Positions 1 through 8,721 of a DNA stretch of 39,737 bases are shown here, piece by piece; position 1 is the stretch's first letter; every line of letters starts with the position of its first letter. The stretch is taken from NCBI GenBank assembly GCA_017625395.1, contig JAGALD010000070.1:1-39737 (forward strand), given 5' to 3'. A model generated the notes under the pieces. The model did not search any database, was not told where the DNA came from, and was given only the letters and a program-made list of their open reading frames with translations. The position numbers and the translations under genes are program-made. This DNA is from Bacilli bacterium (GTDB lineage: Bacteria; Bacillota_I; Bacilli_A; RF39; UBA660).

Positions 1-1
1 A

Positions 2-2122
2 ATTACAGTAACAGCAGAGGATAATTCAACAAATGTTTATACTGTTAAAATTGTAAGAGAAGGAAATGATGATGCAACATTAAAAGACATCAAATTAGAT
101 GGAACATTAATAGATGGATTTGCATCAGGAACAACAACATATACATTAGAAGATATAACAACAGATATAACAAAATTAAATATTACAGCAACAGCTAATG
201 ATTCAAATGCAACAGTAACAATAACTGGAGCAGATGCAATCAAAGTTGGAGATAACACTATAACAATAACAGTAGTAGCAGAAGATGGTAAAACAACAAA
301 TACATACACAATAAATGTTAAAAAATTATCTAGTGATAATACATTAAAATCATTAAGTGTTAACAAAGGAACATTAAATCCAACATTCGTATCAGGAACA
401 AAAGAATATACTGTTACAATGGAAGAAGATGTAACAACAATTAATGAAAGTATGATCACAGCAGTAGCAAATCATGAAGGAGCAACAATTGTTTACGATA
501 CAGAAAAAACAATTAATACTTCAAATGCTACAGAATTTATAATCACAGTAACAAGTGAATCAGGTTTATCTGAAACTTATAAATTAAATGTTATTAAAGC
601 AAAAAATAGTAATGCAACATTAAGTAGTTTATCAGTAGATGAAGGAACTTTAAGTCCAGCATTTGCATCAGGAACTACATCATATACAGTAAATGTAGGA
701 AATGAAATTGATAAAATAACAGTAAATGCAGAAGCAACAGATTCAAATGCAGATGTTGAAATTGAAGGTGCTGATTCATTAGAAGTTGGAGAAAATACAG
801 TAACAATTACAGTAACAAGCGAAGATGGAACTCCAAAAGTATATACAATAAAAGTTATTAAAGCAGGAAGTTCTGATGCAACATTAAAATCAATTAAAGT
901 TAATGATGTATTAATTACAGGATTTGATGCTGAAACATTAGAATATACATTACCAAAAGTTGATTATGCAACAACAACATTAAAAATATCTGCTGAACCA
1001 AATCATTCAGAAGCTAATGTTGAAGGTACAGGAAACATAACATTAAAAACTGGTAATAATGTTATTGAATTAACAGTAACAGCAGAAGATGGAACACCAA
1101 GAACTTATAAAATCAATGTTGAAAGAGAAGCAAATAATGATGCAACATTAAAATCATTAAGTATTGGAAGTTATAAATTAAGTCCTGACTTTAATAAAAA
1201 TACATTAGAATATACAATAACAGTAACTGAAACTACAGAAGTATTAAGTCAAAGTGAAGTTAAAGCAGAAGCTACTGATGCTAATGCAACAATAACATTA
1301 GATGCTGATTTATCTTTATCTTCAACTGGAAATAATGTTTATAATATTAAAGTAGTAGCAGAAGATGGTAAAACAACAAATACATATAAAGTAAATGTTA
1401 TTAAGCCAAAATCAACAGATGCAACATTAAAATCATTAAATATTAGTGGTGGAATATTAAATCCAGCATTTACATCAGGACAAAAAACATATGATGTAAC
1501 AATGCCAAATGGAACAACTAAATTTAATAAAGATGTTATTACAGCAGTAGCAAATCATGCTAAAGCATCAATTGCATATTCAAATGAAATTACAATTAAT
1601 AGTGAAACAGCAACAGAATTTGTAATAACAGTAACAGCAGAAAGTGGTGCAACTGAAACTTATAGATTAAATGTAAAAGCAAGTGCAGAAGAAAGTTTAA
1701 ATGAAATAACTTCAACAAAACATACAATTGATGGTGATAATATTAAAACTGTTAAAGTGTATGAAACAGCACTTGAATTAAAAAATAATTTAGATAACGA
1801 AAATGAATATTTAGAAGTATGGTCAGCTGATGAAAAAACAAAAATTGCTGATAATGAACAATTAGCAACAGGTATGATCGTAAAATTAATCAAAAATGGT
1901 AAAGAATTAGATAGAAAATTAGTAGTTATAAAAGGAGATACATCTGGAGATGGTGAAATTGATTTATTTGATGCAGTAATGATATTAAATCATTATCTTG
2001 AAAAATCATCATTAAAGAATGCTTATTTACAAGCAGCATATGTAAATCCAGATACAGAAATCGACTTATTTGATGCGGTAATGATATTAAATCATTACCT
2101 AGGAAAGACATCATTACATTAG
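2..2122 (+). CDS. Cadherin-like repeat protein with C-terminal type I dockerin (5' partial)
   Basis: The frame is open from base 2, so the gene starts left of the window and the first Met at 419 is internal. It has at least six repeats of the cadherin-like beta-sandwich type (PF12733-like), each opening with a variant of DATLKSLS...G.L.P.F and closing with VTAEDGT..TYTINV. From about 1934 to the end there is a type I dockerin: two copies of EIDLFDAVMILNHYL. The first calcium loop, GDTSGDGEIDLFD, is canonical; the second, YVNPDTEIDLFD, has Tyr where the first Asp should be. It is presumably exported and docks onto the cohesins encoded next door. The stop codon lies against the AGGAGG of the next gene, so the genes are probably co-transcribed. 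No catalytic domain is seen in the visible part; one could lie upstream. Confidence 0.9.
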   Translation: MTVTAEDNSTNVYTVKIVREGNDDATLKDIKLDGTLIDGFASGTTTYTLEDITTDITKLNITATANDSNATVTITGADAIKVGDNTITITVVAEDGKTTNTYTINVKKLSSDNTLKSLSVNKGTLNPTFVSGTKEYTVTMEEDVTTINESMITAVANHEGATIVYDTEKTINTSNATEFIITVTSESGLSETYKLNVIKAKNSNATLSSLSVDEGTLSPAFASGTTSYTVNVGNEIDKITVNAEATDSNADVEIEGADSLEVGENTVTITVTSEDGTPKVYTIKVIKAGSSDATLKSIKVNDVLITGFDAETLEYTLPKVDYATTTLKISAEPNHSEANVEGTGNITLKTGNNVIELTVTAEDGTPRTYKINVEREANNDATLKSLSIGSYKLSPDFNKNTLEYTITVTETTEVLSQSEVKAEATDANATITLDADLSLSSTGNNVYNIKVVAEDGKTTNTYKVNVIKPKSTDATLKSLNISGGILNPAFTSGQKTYDVTMPNGTTKFNKDVITAVANHAKASIAYSNEITINSETATEFVITVTAESGATETYRLNVKASAEESLNEITSTKHTIDGDNIKTVKVYETALELKNNLDNENEYLEVWSADEKTKIADNEQLATGMIVKLIKNGKELDRKLVVIKGDTSGDGEIDLFDAVMILNHYLEKSSLKNAYLQAAYVNPDTEIDLFDAVMILNHYLGKTSLH

Positions 2123-2131
2123 GAGGCTAGT

Positions 2132-4327
2132 ATGAAAAGATTAAAAGGGTTAAAAATATTTCTTGTTTTAACAATAATTTGTTCAATATTTTCAATAAAT
2201 ACAACAGTATTTGCAGCTAGTGCAGCAGTTGAATTAAGAGGTAACTCTACTGCAACTGTTGGTGAAAATATTACAATTACTATGTATGTGTCTAATGTAA
2301 GTGGTGCAAATGGTGGAATAGTAAGTGTTGGTGGATCATTAAAATATGATCCATCATACTTGCAATATATATCAGGAACTGGTGCAAGTAGTCCATATCA
2401 ATTTCAAAGTAATAAAATTGCAGATGGAAATTATAAGATAGCTGGTCTTGATACATCATTATCAAATGGTATAACACAAGAAACAAAAGTATTTACATTT
2501 GTATTTAAACCTTTAAAAGAAGGTTCAACAACTATAACTTTAGAAGGAGCATCATTAACTGATACTTCACAAAAAGTAACAACTTCGGTAAGTCCAAAAA
2601 CTATAACAATATCAGCAGCTGCTCCAAAGAGTAGTGATGCAACATTAAAATCATTAAGTGTTAGTGGATATAGTATATCACCAAGTTTTTCTTCCTCTAC
2701 AACTTCTTATAATGTAACTGTACCATCAACTGAAAGTTCAGTAACTATAAATGCGGCAGCAAATCATAGTGCTGCAAAAGTAAGTGGTACAGGTAAAATA
2801 AATTTAAGTGGTGATACAACTAACGCTACAATTAAAGTAACAGCAGAAAATGGAACAACTAAAAATTATACAGTAACAATTAATAGAGAAAAAGCAGTAA
2901 CACCTACACCAACACCAGATAATAAAAGTAGTGATGCAACATTAAAAAGTTTAGATGTTAGTGGATATACATTAAGTCCAGCATTTAGAAGTGATGTAAC
3001 TACTTATTCAATGAAAGTTGAAAATGGTGTAACAGGTTTAAATGTAAATGCAGTAGCTAATGATTCAAAAGCAAGTGTAAGTGTAAGTGGAAATAAAGGA
3101 TGGAATGTTGGAAATAATACAATAACAATAAAAGTAGTTGCAGAAAATGGAACAGTAAACAATTACTTAGTTAATGTAACAAGAGCAGCAGCTCAAGCAC
3201 AAACTCAAAATCCAACAACTACAACACCTGCAAAAAAATCAACAGATAATTATTTAAAAAGTTTAACAATTTTATCAGCACACGAAATTACACCAAACTT
3301 TGATAAAAATGTTACAAGTTATAACATTGTAGTTCCAAATGATGTAACAAATTTAGATTTTGAAGCAATTAAAAATAGTAGCAAAGCTACAGTTTCTATA
3401 ACAGGAGATAGTACTTTAAGTACAACAAATGTTAATGTAATTCAAATTACAGTAACAGCAGAAGATAACAGTATTCGTATTTATACATTAAATGTAACAA
3501 GAAGTGCTTATAAAAATGGAGCATATTTAAAAGAATTAAATATTAATGGTGCAGAATTATCACCAAAATTTGAACCTGATATATTAGAATATAAAACTAA
3601 TGTAAGTGGTAAAGTTAATGAATTAGACATTACAGCAACACCAAGTGATAGTTCATCAAAAGTTGAAATAATTGGTAATAATGATTTAAAAGAAGGTAAT
3701 AATTCAATTTTTATTAGAGTAACTGATAAAAATGGATTTACTCAAATATATTCATTAGACGTTGTAAAAGAAGAAGCAGTATCAACAATTTTAGGATTTA
3801 CTCATATGCAATTTTTAGGAATCCTATTTATAATATTATTATTCTTAATCCTATTAGCAATAATCTTCTATTTACTACGTAGAAAAAATGAAAAAGAACT
3901 TGCTGAGAGTAAAAATTCTACCCCTATTACTCCAAATACTCCAGCACCAAATGTATTTGAATTTAAACCAGAATTTAACTTTAATTCAAAAAATTCATCA
4001 GATGATGATACAATTTTAGGAAATCCAAGTCAAAATAATTTTGATACAAAATTAGAACATAAAAATAAAGATTTATTAACATATGATAATGAACCTAAAA
4101 AACGTACAGATATATATGAAGCAAAATATGAGGAAAAATATGATCCTTATGATGAAATTGTAACAAAGGATGAATTATATGATGCTTTAAAAGAAGCACA
4201 AGAAACAAAAAATGTAGATAAATTAAATATGTTATTAGAACAAGAAAAATTAAATAGAAAAAAAGAAGAAATTAGACAACAAGAAGAACAAAAGAAACAA
4301 GAAGAAAAAATGAGAGACTGGAGGTAA
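2132..4327 (+). CDS. Membrane-anchored cohesin protein with cadherin-like repeats
   Basis: This 731-residue protein has a signal peptide (about residues 1-29, ending TTVFAASA), then a cohesin domain (about 32-165). That domain shares PYQFQ-x-NK, GNYK-x-AGLD and LTD motifs with the cohesin encoded at 7120-7851. Four cadherin-like repeats follow (DATLKSLSVSGYSISPSF, DATLKSLDVSGYTLSPAF and two more divergent ones), separated by short Thr/Pro linkers. A single transmembrane helix lies near residues 556-582 and is followed by about 150 charged, Glu/Lys/Gln-rich residues predicted to be cytoplasmic. The anchor is a membrane helix rather than LPXTG or SLH. AGGAGG just upstream supports the ATG. I infer that it displays a cohesin receptor for the dockerin protein encoded immediately upstream. 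Confidence 0.88.
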   Translation: MKRLKGLKIFLVLTIICSIFSINTTVFAASAAVELRGNSTATVGENITITMYVSNVSGANGGIVSVGGSLKYDPSYLQYISGTGASSPYQFQSNKIADGNYKIAGLDTSLSNGITQETKVFTFVFKPLKEGSTTITLEGASLTDTSQKVTTSVSPKTITISAAAPKSSDATLKSLSVSGYSISPSFSSSTTSYNVTVPSTESSVTINAAANHSAAKVSGTGKINLSGDTTNATIKVTAENGTTKNYTVTINREKAVTPTPTPDNKSSDATLKSLDVSGYTLSPAFRSDVTTYSMKVENGVTGLNVNAVANDSKASVSVSGNKGWNVGNNTITIKVVAENGTVNNYLVNVTRAAAQAQTQNPTTTTPAKKSTDNYLKSLTILSAHEITPNFDKNVTSYNIVVPNDVTNLDFEAIKNSSKATVSITGDSTLSTTNVNVIQITVTAEDNSIRIYTLNVTRSAYKNGAYLKELNINGAELSPKFEPDILEYKTNVSGKVNELDITATPSDSSSKVEIIGNNDLKEGNNSIFIRVTDKNGFTQIYSLDVVKEEAVSTILGFTHMQFLGILFIILLFLILLAIIFYLLRRKNEKELAESKNSTPITPNTPAPNVFEFKPEFNFNSKNSSDDDTILGNPSQNNFDTKLEHKNKDLLTYDNEPKKRTDIYEAKYEEKYDPYDEIVTKDELYDALKEAQETKNVDKLNMLLEQEKLNRKKEEIRQQEEQKKQEEKMRDWR

Positions 4328-4331
4328 TTTT

Positions 4332-6041
4332 ATGAAAAAAATAAGTAGATTATTTACAACTTTCATTTTTTTCTTTTTTCTCTCTTTAAGTCCATTAGTA
4401 GTACATGCAGCAGGTAGTGCATCAACTGGATTTAGTGGAAATGGTAGTGTTTATGTTGGAAATACTATTGAAGTAACATTATATGTAGGTAGTGTTAGTG
4501 GAACAACAAATAATGGTGGTTTAGCCGCATTTGGTGGTAATATATCATATCCAAGTGATAAATTAGAATTAATAAGTAGTCAATCATTAGCACCTTTTAC
4601 AATTCAAATGAATGGAACTAAATTAGGTGGTTTTGGACAAAATACAATTAAAGGTCGTTCAAATATAATGAAATTTACTTTTAGAGCAAAAGCTTTAGGA
4701 AGTGCAACAATTTCATATAGCGGTAGTAGTCAACCAGATTCAGAAGCATCTCCTGTTTCTATATCAGGTTCAAGTAAAACTATTAGTATTACAAACCCAC
4801 CAAGTTCAAACAATAATTTAGCTAGTTTATCAATTAGTAATGGTAGTATTAATTTTAATAAAAATACAACAAGTTATAGTGTTTCAGTTCCATCTAACGT
4901 AACAAGTGTAAATGTTAGTGCATCTCCAGAAGATGGTGGAGCTAGAGTATCAGGAACTGGTACAAGAAATTTAAATTATGGAAATAATAGTATAGGTATA
5001 ACAGTAACAGCTCCAAGTGGTGCTCAAAAAACATATACAATCAATGTTAATCGTAAAGATGATAGAAGTTCAAACAATAAATTAGCAAGTTTAAGTGTTA
5101 ATGGTGGAAGTTTAAGTCCAGCATTTAACGCAAATACAGAAGTGTATAGTGTATCAGTACCATTTAGTGTTGATAATTTAAAAGTAAATTATAAAACACA
5201 AGATGGTAAATCAAAAGTTAGTATTTCTGATACAGCACTTGTTGCAGAAGAAACTAGAGCAGTATATATAACAGTAACAGCAGAAAATGGTGCTCAAAAA
5301 ACATATACAATAAATGCTAGTAGAGGTAAAGATCCAAATAAAGTATTATCAACAAATAACTTTTTATCAAAACTTGCAGTATCAGAAGGAAGATTAAGCC
5401 CAGCATTCAATAAGGAACAACTTGAATATATAGTATATGTACCTTATGAAGTTGAAAAAGTTTCATTTGAAACAGATGTTGAAGATAAAAAATATGCAAC
5501 TGTAAAAATAGATGGTCCTGAAAAATTAGACGTAGGAAACAATAATTATAAAATAAATGTTACTGCAGAAGATAGTTCAGTAAAAACTTATTCAGTTACT
5601 GTTGCAAGAGGTATCAACATGACTGGTGAAAAATTAAGCTCTAATATTTATCTTAAAGAAATTAAGATAAAAGGTGGTTCATTAAAAGAAAAATTTGATA
5701 AAAAAGTATTTAGTTATAAATATACTGGTGGAAAAGTAACAGCAATCCCTGAAGATGAAAATAGTGAAGTATCAATGATTGAAAGTGATAATAGCGTAGT
5801 TATTATGGTTAAATCACCATCAGGAGAAATTGGTACATATACATTAATTTTATCTAAAATAAATGTTGTTGGAATCATTGTTTATATTTTATTAGGATTA
5901 GGAATAGTTGGTAGTGCAATTGTTGGATACAATGTAGCTAAGAAAAAATATTCAACTGAAGAACCAACAAAAAAAGAAAAGAAGAAAAAGGATAAAAAAG
6001 GAAAGTTAGACAATAAAAATCAAGAAAAGACAGAAAATTAG
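4332..6041 (+). CDS. Second membrane-anchored cohesin protein
   Basis: This 569-residue protein starts 4 bases after the previous gene behind TGGAGG. It has a signal peptide (about 1-27, ending VVHA), a cohesin-like domain (about 30-155, with NGGLAAFGGNISYPSDKLEL), three clear cadherin-like repeats (NNLASLSISNGSINFNKN, NKLASLSVNGGSLSPAFN, NFLSKLAVSEGRLSPAFN) and a fourth, shorter one. One transmembrane helix follows (about 513-537, VVGIIVYILLGLGIVGSAIV), with a Lys-rich cytoplasmic tail. Its cohesin diverges more from the other two, so it may bind a different dockerin or bind with different strength. It is the last gene of the operon; a terminator overlaps its stop codon. Confidence 0.87.
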   Translation: MKKISRLFTTFIFFFFLSLSPLVVHAAGSASTGFSGNGSVYVGNTIEVTLYVGSVSGTTNNGGLAAFGGNISYPSDKLELISSQSLAPFTIQMNGTKLGGFGQNTIKGRSNIMKFTFRAKALGSATISYSGSSQPDSEASPVSISGSSKTISITNPPSSNNNLASLSISNGSINFNKNTTSYSVSVPSNVTSVNVSASPEDGGARVSGTGTRNLNYGNNSIGITVTAPSGAQKTYTINVNRKDDRSSNNKLASLSVNGGSLSPAFNANTEVYSVSVPFSVDNLKVNYKTQDGKSKVSISDTALVAEETRAVYITVTAENGAQKTYTINASRGKDPNKVLSTNNFLSKLAVSEGRLSPAFNKEQLEYIVYVPYEVEKVSFETDVEDKKYATVKIDGPEKLDVGNNNYKINVTAEDSSVKTYSVTVARGINMTGEKLSSNIYLKEIKIKGGSLKEKFDKKVFSYKYTGGKVTAIPEDENSEVSMIESDNSVVIMVKSPSGEIGTYTLILSKINVVGIIVYILLGLGIVGSAIVGYNVAKKKYSTEEPTKKEKKKKDKKGKLDNKNQEKTEN

Positions 6042-6056
6042 TTTTCTGTTTTTTTT
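6030..6056 (+). terminator. Intrinsic terminator ending the cohesin-dockerin operon
   Basis: Arms CAGAAAA (6031-6037) and TTTTCTG (6042-6048) enclose a TTAG loop and are followed by eight T. The stop codon of the second cohesin gene sits in the loop. Confidence 0.85.
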
Positions 6057-6086
6057 ATTGAAAAGGTTTTATTTACACATATTTTA

Positions 6087-6095
6087 TGTTATAAT
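6087..6095 (+). promoter_or_regulatory. Extended -10 promoter for the FxLYD-like gene
   Basis: TGTTATAAT is an extended -10 element lying 22 bases before the gene start at 6118. The -35 region is weak (TTTTAT at 6067). It follows the operon terminator, which fits a new transcription unit. Confidence 0.5.
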
Positions 6096-6117
6096 TAAAA
6101 AGAGGTAGGTAGGTAAT

Positions 6118-6579
6118 ATGAAGGAATTATTTAACAAATTTAAAAATAAATTAGTTGAAAACAAAAAAATAGCATTAATAGCAGTAGCAATTATTGTTAT
6201 TATAATAGTTGCGATAATTGTAATTTCAAACATTAATAGTAATAAAGAAGTTACAAAATTAGATTATAATAAAGAAACAGACACTTATGAAATAGGTGGA
6301 GGAAAAATTATAATTGAAGATGATTTTGAAATTGGATATGATGTAGTAACTAAAAAATATACAGTTTATGGTACAATCACAAATAAAACAGATAAGGAAT
6401 ATAAAGAATTAGAATTAAAATTTGAATTCTACAATCAAAAGAAAGAAGTGATTGGAGATGCTCTAAAAACTATTAAAAACTTAAAAGCAAATGATAAAAC
6501 AGATATGAAATTTTCTTTAGATAAACAACCATCACAAATGATTTATGATTATAAAATCGTTGATGTAAAAGCAAAATAA
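6118..6579 (+). CDS. Single-pass membrane protein with FxLYD-like extracellular domain
   Basis: This 153-residue protein has a short basic N-terminus, one strong transmembrane helix (about residues 19-40, rich in Ile and Val) and an extracellular domain of about 100 residues. The segment KYTVYGTITNKTDKEYKELE, then FEFYNQKKEVIGDA and IKNLKANDKTDMKF, follows the pattern of FxLYD domains (YxVxGxxxN..., then Y-D/N-x-x-G, then L.aGe...F). Such proteins are common, poorly characterised envelope proteins of Firmicutes. AGAGGT lies before the ATG. Confidence 0.7.
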   Translation: MKELFNKFKNKLVENKKIALIAVAIIVIIIVAIIVISNINSNKEVTKLDYNKETDTYEIGGGKIIIEDDFEIGYDVVTKKYTVYGTITNKTDKEYKELELKFEFYNQKKEVIGDALKTIKNLKANDKTDMKFSLDKQPSQMIYDYKIVDVKAK

Positions 6580-6628
6580 AAGAAGTTTTACATTTCTTTT
6601 TATTTATATTTAGTAGGCGGTGAAATTT

Positions 6629-7066
6629 ATGAAAAATATTAACAAGAAAACATTTGCCATAATATCAATAATTATATTAGTTATAATTGTTGGAATAATT
6701 ATTTTAGTAAATGTAATAGGTAATAAACCATTAAGTCAAGAAGAAAAACTAGAAGAATTATTTACTACAATGAGTGTAGAATATTATGAAGATCATTATT
6801 ACAATTTAGTTGGAACAACACAAGAAGAAAGAGAATCTTTTTTAAAAAAATTTAAATCTACTGGAATTCAATTTAGTTTAGATAGTTTATCTCGTTATAA
6901 TGCTGAAGTTAATAAAAAAAGAATTGAAGAATTTGTTAATCTAGAAACTAATGAAAAATGTGATATATATGAAACTACTGCAGTTGTATATCCAAAAGAA
7001 CCTTATAAAAAAGATTCATATGAGATTAAAGTTAAATTAGATTGTGGATTTAAGAAAGAAAAATAA
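6629..7066 (+). CDS. Single-pass membrane protein of unknown function
   Basis: I do not recognise a family. The product has 145 residues: a basic N-terminus, a transmembrane helix (about 8-30, AIISIIILVIIVGIIILVNV) and an acidic extracellular region with two Cys (in NEKCDIYE and KLDCGF) that could form a disulfide. An in-frame GTG at 6620 overlaps the ribosome binding site TAGGCGG; the ATG at 6629 is correctly spaced and preferred. It resembles its upstream neighbour in layout and may be co-transcribed, with only a weak A/T-rich hairpin between them. Confidence 0.65.
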   Translation: MKNINKKTFAIISIIILVIIVGIIILVNVIGNKPLSQEEKLEELFTTMSVEYYEDHYYNLVGTTQEERESFLKKFKSTGIQFSLDSLSRYNAEVNKKRIEEFVNLETNEKCDIYETTAVVYPKEPYKKDSYEIKVKLDCGFKKEK

Positions 7067-7078
7067 AAAAATGTATAA

Positions 7079-7115
7079 AAAAGAAGAAGTTTAATTTTAA
7101 ATAACTTCTTCTTTT
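7079..7115. terminator. Bidirectional terminator between convergent genes
   Basis: A perfect 13-base inverted repeat, AAAAGAAGAAGTT (7079-7091) and AACTTCTTCTTTT (7103-7115), with an 11-base loop lies between the + strand gene ending at 7066 and the - strand gene ending at 7120. The A and T tracts let it work in both directions. Confidence 0.85.
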
Positions 7116-7119
7116 AATA

Positions 7120-7851
7120 TTATCTAAATAAATTTTTGATTTGAGATAAAAAGTTACTAAATAAATTTTGTGCTTTTTTAAATATAGTTTCTTTTTCTTG
7201 AGTAACTTCTTTAACCTCAACATTTATTTTTTCTACTTTTACTGGTTTATTAATAACTTCTTCTACCTTTGTTTCTTTTTCAATTTTTTCAACTTTTTCA
7301 ACATTGTTATTTACTGTTTGTTTAACAACAACATTTTCTTTTACTGGTGCAATGTTTTCAATAACTACAGGTTCTTCTTTTTCAATAGAAATGTTTTTAG
7401 TAATTACAGTTGTATCAATATAACTTTGACTATCAGTTAATCTAGCATCATTTAATGAAATTGAAGTATTACCTTCATCAATTGCTTTAAATGTAATTTC
7501 ATAAACAGTAGTTGTATTATAAATACCATTAGCTAAAGTCATATCTAATCCAGCAAGTTTATAATTACCTTCACCAATTTTATTTGTTTGAAATTGATAT
7601 GGTGCATTAACTTCTTTAGATGAAACATATTCTAATTTAGTATTGTCAAATAAGATATTTCCCCCCATACTAACAACACCATCATATGTATCTTTAATAT
7701 CAGATACATTCATTGAAACAGTAAATGTTTCACCAACTTTAACATTGTTGTTACCTGAAAAAGTAACTGTAGCATTTCCCATTGCTTCAACAGGTGAAGC
7801 AGATAGCATTAAACCTATTAATGCAGTTCCGATCATAAATCTTTTTTTCAT
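7120..7851 (-). CDS. Secreted cohesin-domain protein without membrane anchor
   Basis: This 243-residue protein has a signal peptide (about 1-23, ending SPVEA) and a cohesin domain (about 25-158) strikingly like that of the gene at 2132: PYQFQTNKIGEGNYKLAGLD, then LTDSQSYIDTTVITKNISI. A Val/Lys/Glu-rich low-complexity linker (about 160-218) follows, with a short basic amphipathic end (KAQNLFSNFLSQIKNLFR). There is no transmembrane helix, LPXTG, SLH or dockerin. The product is therefore released, or held through the amphipathic tail or an unseen partner. AAAGGGGG precedes the ATG. It is the only clear - strand gene in the window and has its own promoter. Confidence 0.85.
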   Translation of the reverse strand: MKKRFMIGTALIGLMLSASPVEAMGNATVTFSGNNNVKVGETFTVSMNVSDIKDTYDGVVSMGGNILFDNTKLEYVSSKEVNAPYQFQTNKIGEGNYKLAGLDMTLANGIYNTTTVYEITFKAIDEGNTSISLNDARLTDSQSYIDTTVITKNISIEKEEPVVIENIAPVKENVVVKQTVNNNVEKVEKIEKETKVEEVINKPVKVEKINVEVKEVTQEKETIFKKAQNLFSNFLSQIKNLFR

Positions 7852-7904
7852 AAATTATTCCCCCTTTAATTCATGACGTCCCCTTTTCATTGATGTTGCG
7901 CGCT

Positions 7905-7933
7905 ATTATATCACAAAGTTTTAAAAAAAGCAA
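7905..7933 (-). promoter_or_regulatory. Promoter of the secreted cohesin gene
   Basis: On the - strand, TTGCTT (7933-7928) and TATAAT (7910-7905) are separated by exactly 17 bases. Transcription would start near 7898, giving a leader of about 47 bases containing GGGGACGTC and the ribosome binding site. Confidence 0.75.
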
Positions 7934-7950
7934 ATCTTTTTTAATTTTTG

Positions 7951-8090
7951 TTGACATTTATTTGTAAAATATTATTGTAAAATATAGTTTATCCTTATAA
8001 AATAAGGGTTAAATTCATATATAATATTATGATTTAATTTTGTAAAAATATACCTTAGTTATTCAAAATAACTAAGGTTCTTTTTTTTTA
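7951..8090 (+). ncRNA. Candidate small RNA between promoter and orphan terminator
   Basis: TTGACA at 7951-7956 is followed 16 bases later by TATTGT (7973-7978), or alternatively by TATAGT at 7983. Downstream there is a small hairpin (CCTTAT-AAA-ATAAGG, 7992-8006) and a strong + strand terminator at 8053-8090. No open frame of useful length lies between, and the gene to the left is on the other strand, so the terminator has no gene to end. A transcript of about 100 bases from about 7985 to 8090 is the simplest reading. No known RNA family is recognised. Confidence 0.45.
8053..8090 (+). terminator. Strong intrinsic terminator without an upstream gene
   Basis: CCTTAGTTATT (8053-8063) and AATAACTAAGG (8067-8077) form a perfect 11-bp stem with a 3-base loop. 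It is followed by TTC and a long T run. The T tract is on the + strand only. Confidence 0.85.
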
Positions 8091-8111
8091 TACCTTTTTA
8101 GTAAATTTGTT

Positions 8112-8139
8112 TTGATTTAGGTATAAATTATGATACAAT
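8112..8139 (+). promoter_or_regulatory. Promoter for the gene at 8189
   Basis: TTGATT (8112-8117), a 16-base spacer and TACAAT (8134-8139) with an upstream TG extension. It lies 49 bases before the start codon. Confidence 0.6.
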
Positions 8140-8188
8140 AATTTTAGTTTTTATCTTGGAATACAATTAATTGAAATGAGGGAAATAT

Positions 8189-8608
8189 ATGAACAATAAG
8201 TTTTTTAAGCAGATCTATGATATTTCAACATGTGTTTTAAAGAAAGATAATAATGTGGAAGATAATTCAATTAATATTGATTCATCAAAATATATATTAA
8301 AAAAAGATGAAATAGAAAAATCAAATATTAAATTTTATCCATATTTATTTAAATATGAAAAGATAGGTTCATTAGAAGTAGATGAAGATTATAATTTTAA
8401 ATTAAATAATAATAAATTAGTTTATGAAAGTGGATTAATATTATCATATATTGAAGATGATAAAGAATGGACTATTAATAATTTATTTTTATCAGAATCA
8501 GATAATGAAGAAGCTGGAATGTTAGAATATAATAAATTGCTAAGTATGATTAATGATAATAATATTGATAAATTATGTGAAATGATAGTGGAATATTTGA
8601 AAAAATAA
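8189..8608 (+). CDS. Hypothetical acidic cytoplasmic protein
   Basis: No family is recognised. The product has 139 residues, no signal peptide and no membrane segment. Many Asn, Asp, Glu and Lys residues surround a likely beta-rich middle (YKLNNNKLVYESGLILSY is typical of it) and a helical end. GAGGG precedes the ATG at a suitable distance, and the gene has its own promoter. It is the last gene before the regulatory region of the conjugative element. It could be chromosomal or the first gene of the element. Confidence 0.6.
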   Translation: MNNKFFKQIYDISTCVLKKDNNVEDNSINIDSSKYILKKDEIEKSNIKFYPYLFKYEKIGSLEVDEDYNFKLNNNKLVYESGLILSYIEDDKEWTINNLFLSESDNEEAGMLEYNKLLSMINDNNIDKLCEMIVEYLKK

Positions 8609-8670
8609 CAAATAGTCCAAAAAAGGACAAATTCATCCCAAATAAGTATTTATAGCAGATTACTTTTATC

Positions 8671-8698
8671 TTGCTTTAATATTTTCAAGTGGTATAAT
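8671..8698 (+). promoter_or_regulatory. Promoter P1 of the element control region
   Basis: TTGCTT (8671-8676), a 16-base spacer and a perfect TATAAT (8693-8698). A terminator follows only about 20 bases after the expected start of transcription. Confidence 0.7.
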
Positions 8699-8721
8699 GG
8701 TGTAAAATGAGTTAATTACGT

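Noticed and set aside
419-421. ATG at 419 as the start of the first gene
   Set aside because: The frame is open back to base 2 and encodes further cadherin-like repeats; no signal peptide follows 419.
37-459. Minus-strand frame of 140 codons
   Set aside because: It is the complement of the cadherin-like repeats on the + strand; its Val/Ile/Ser-rich composition follows from the repeat codons and there is no ribosome binding site.
1-2122. Tandem repeats read as a CRISPR array
   Set aside because: The repeats are degenerate, about 255-300 bases apart and in frame; they encode protein domains.
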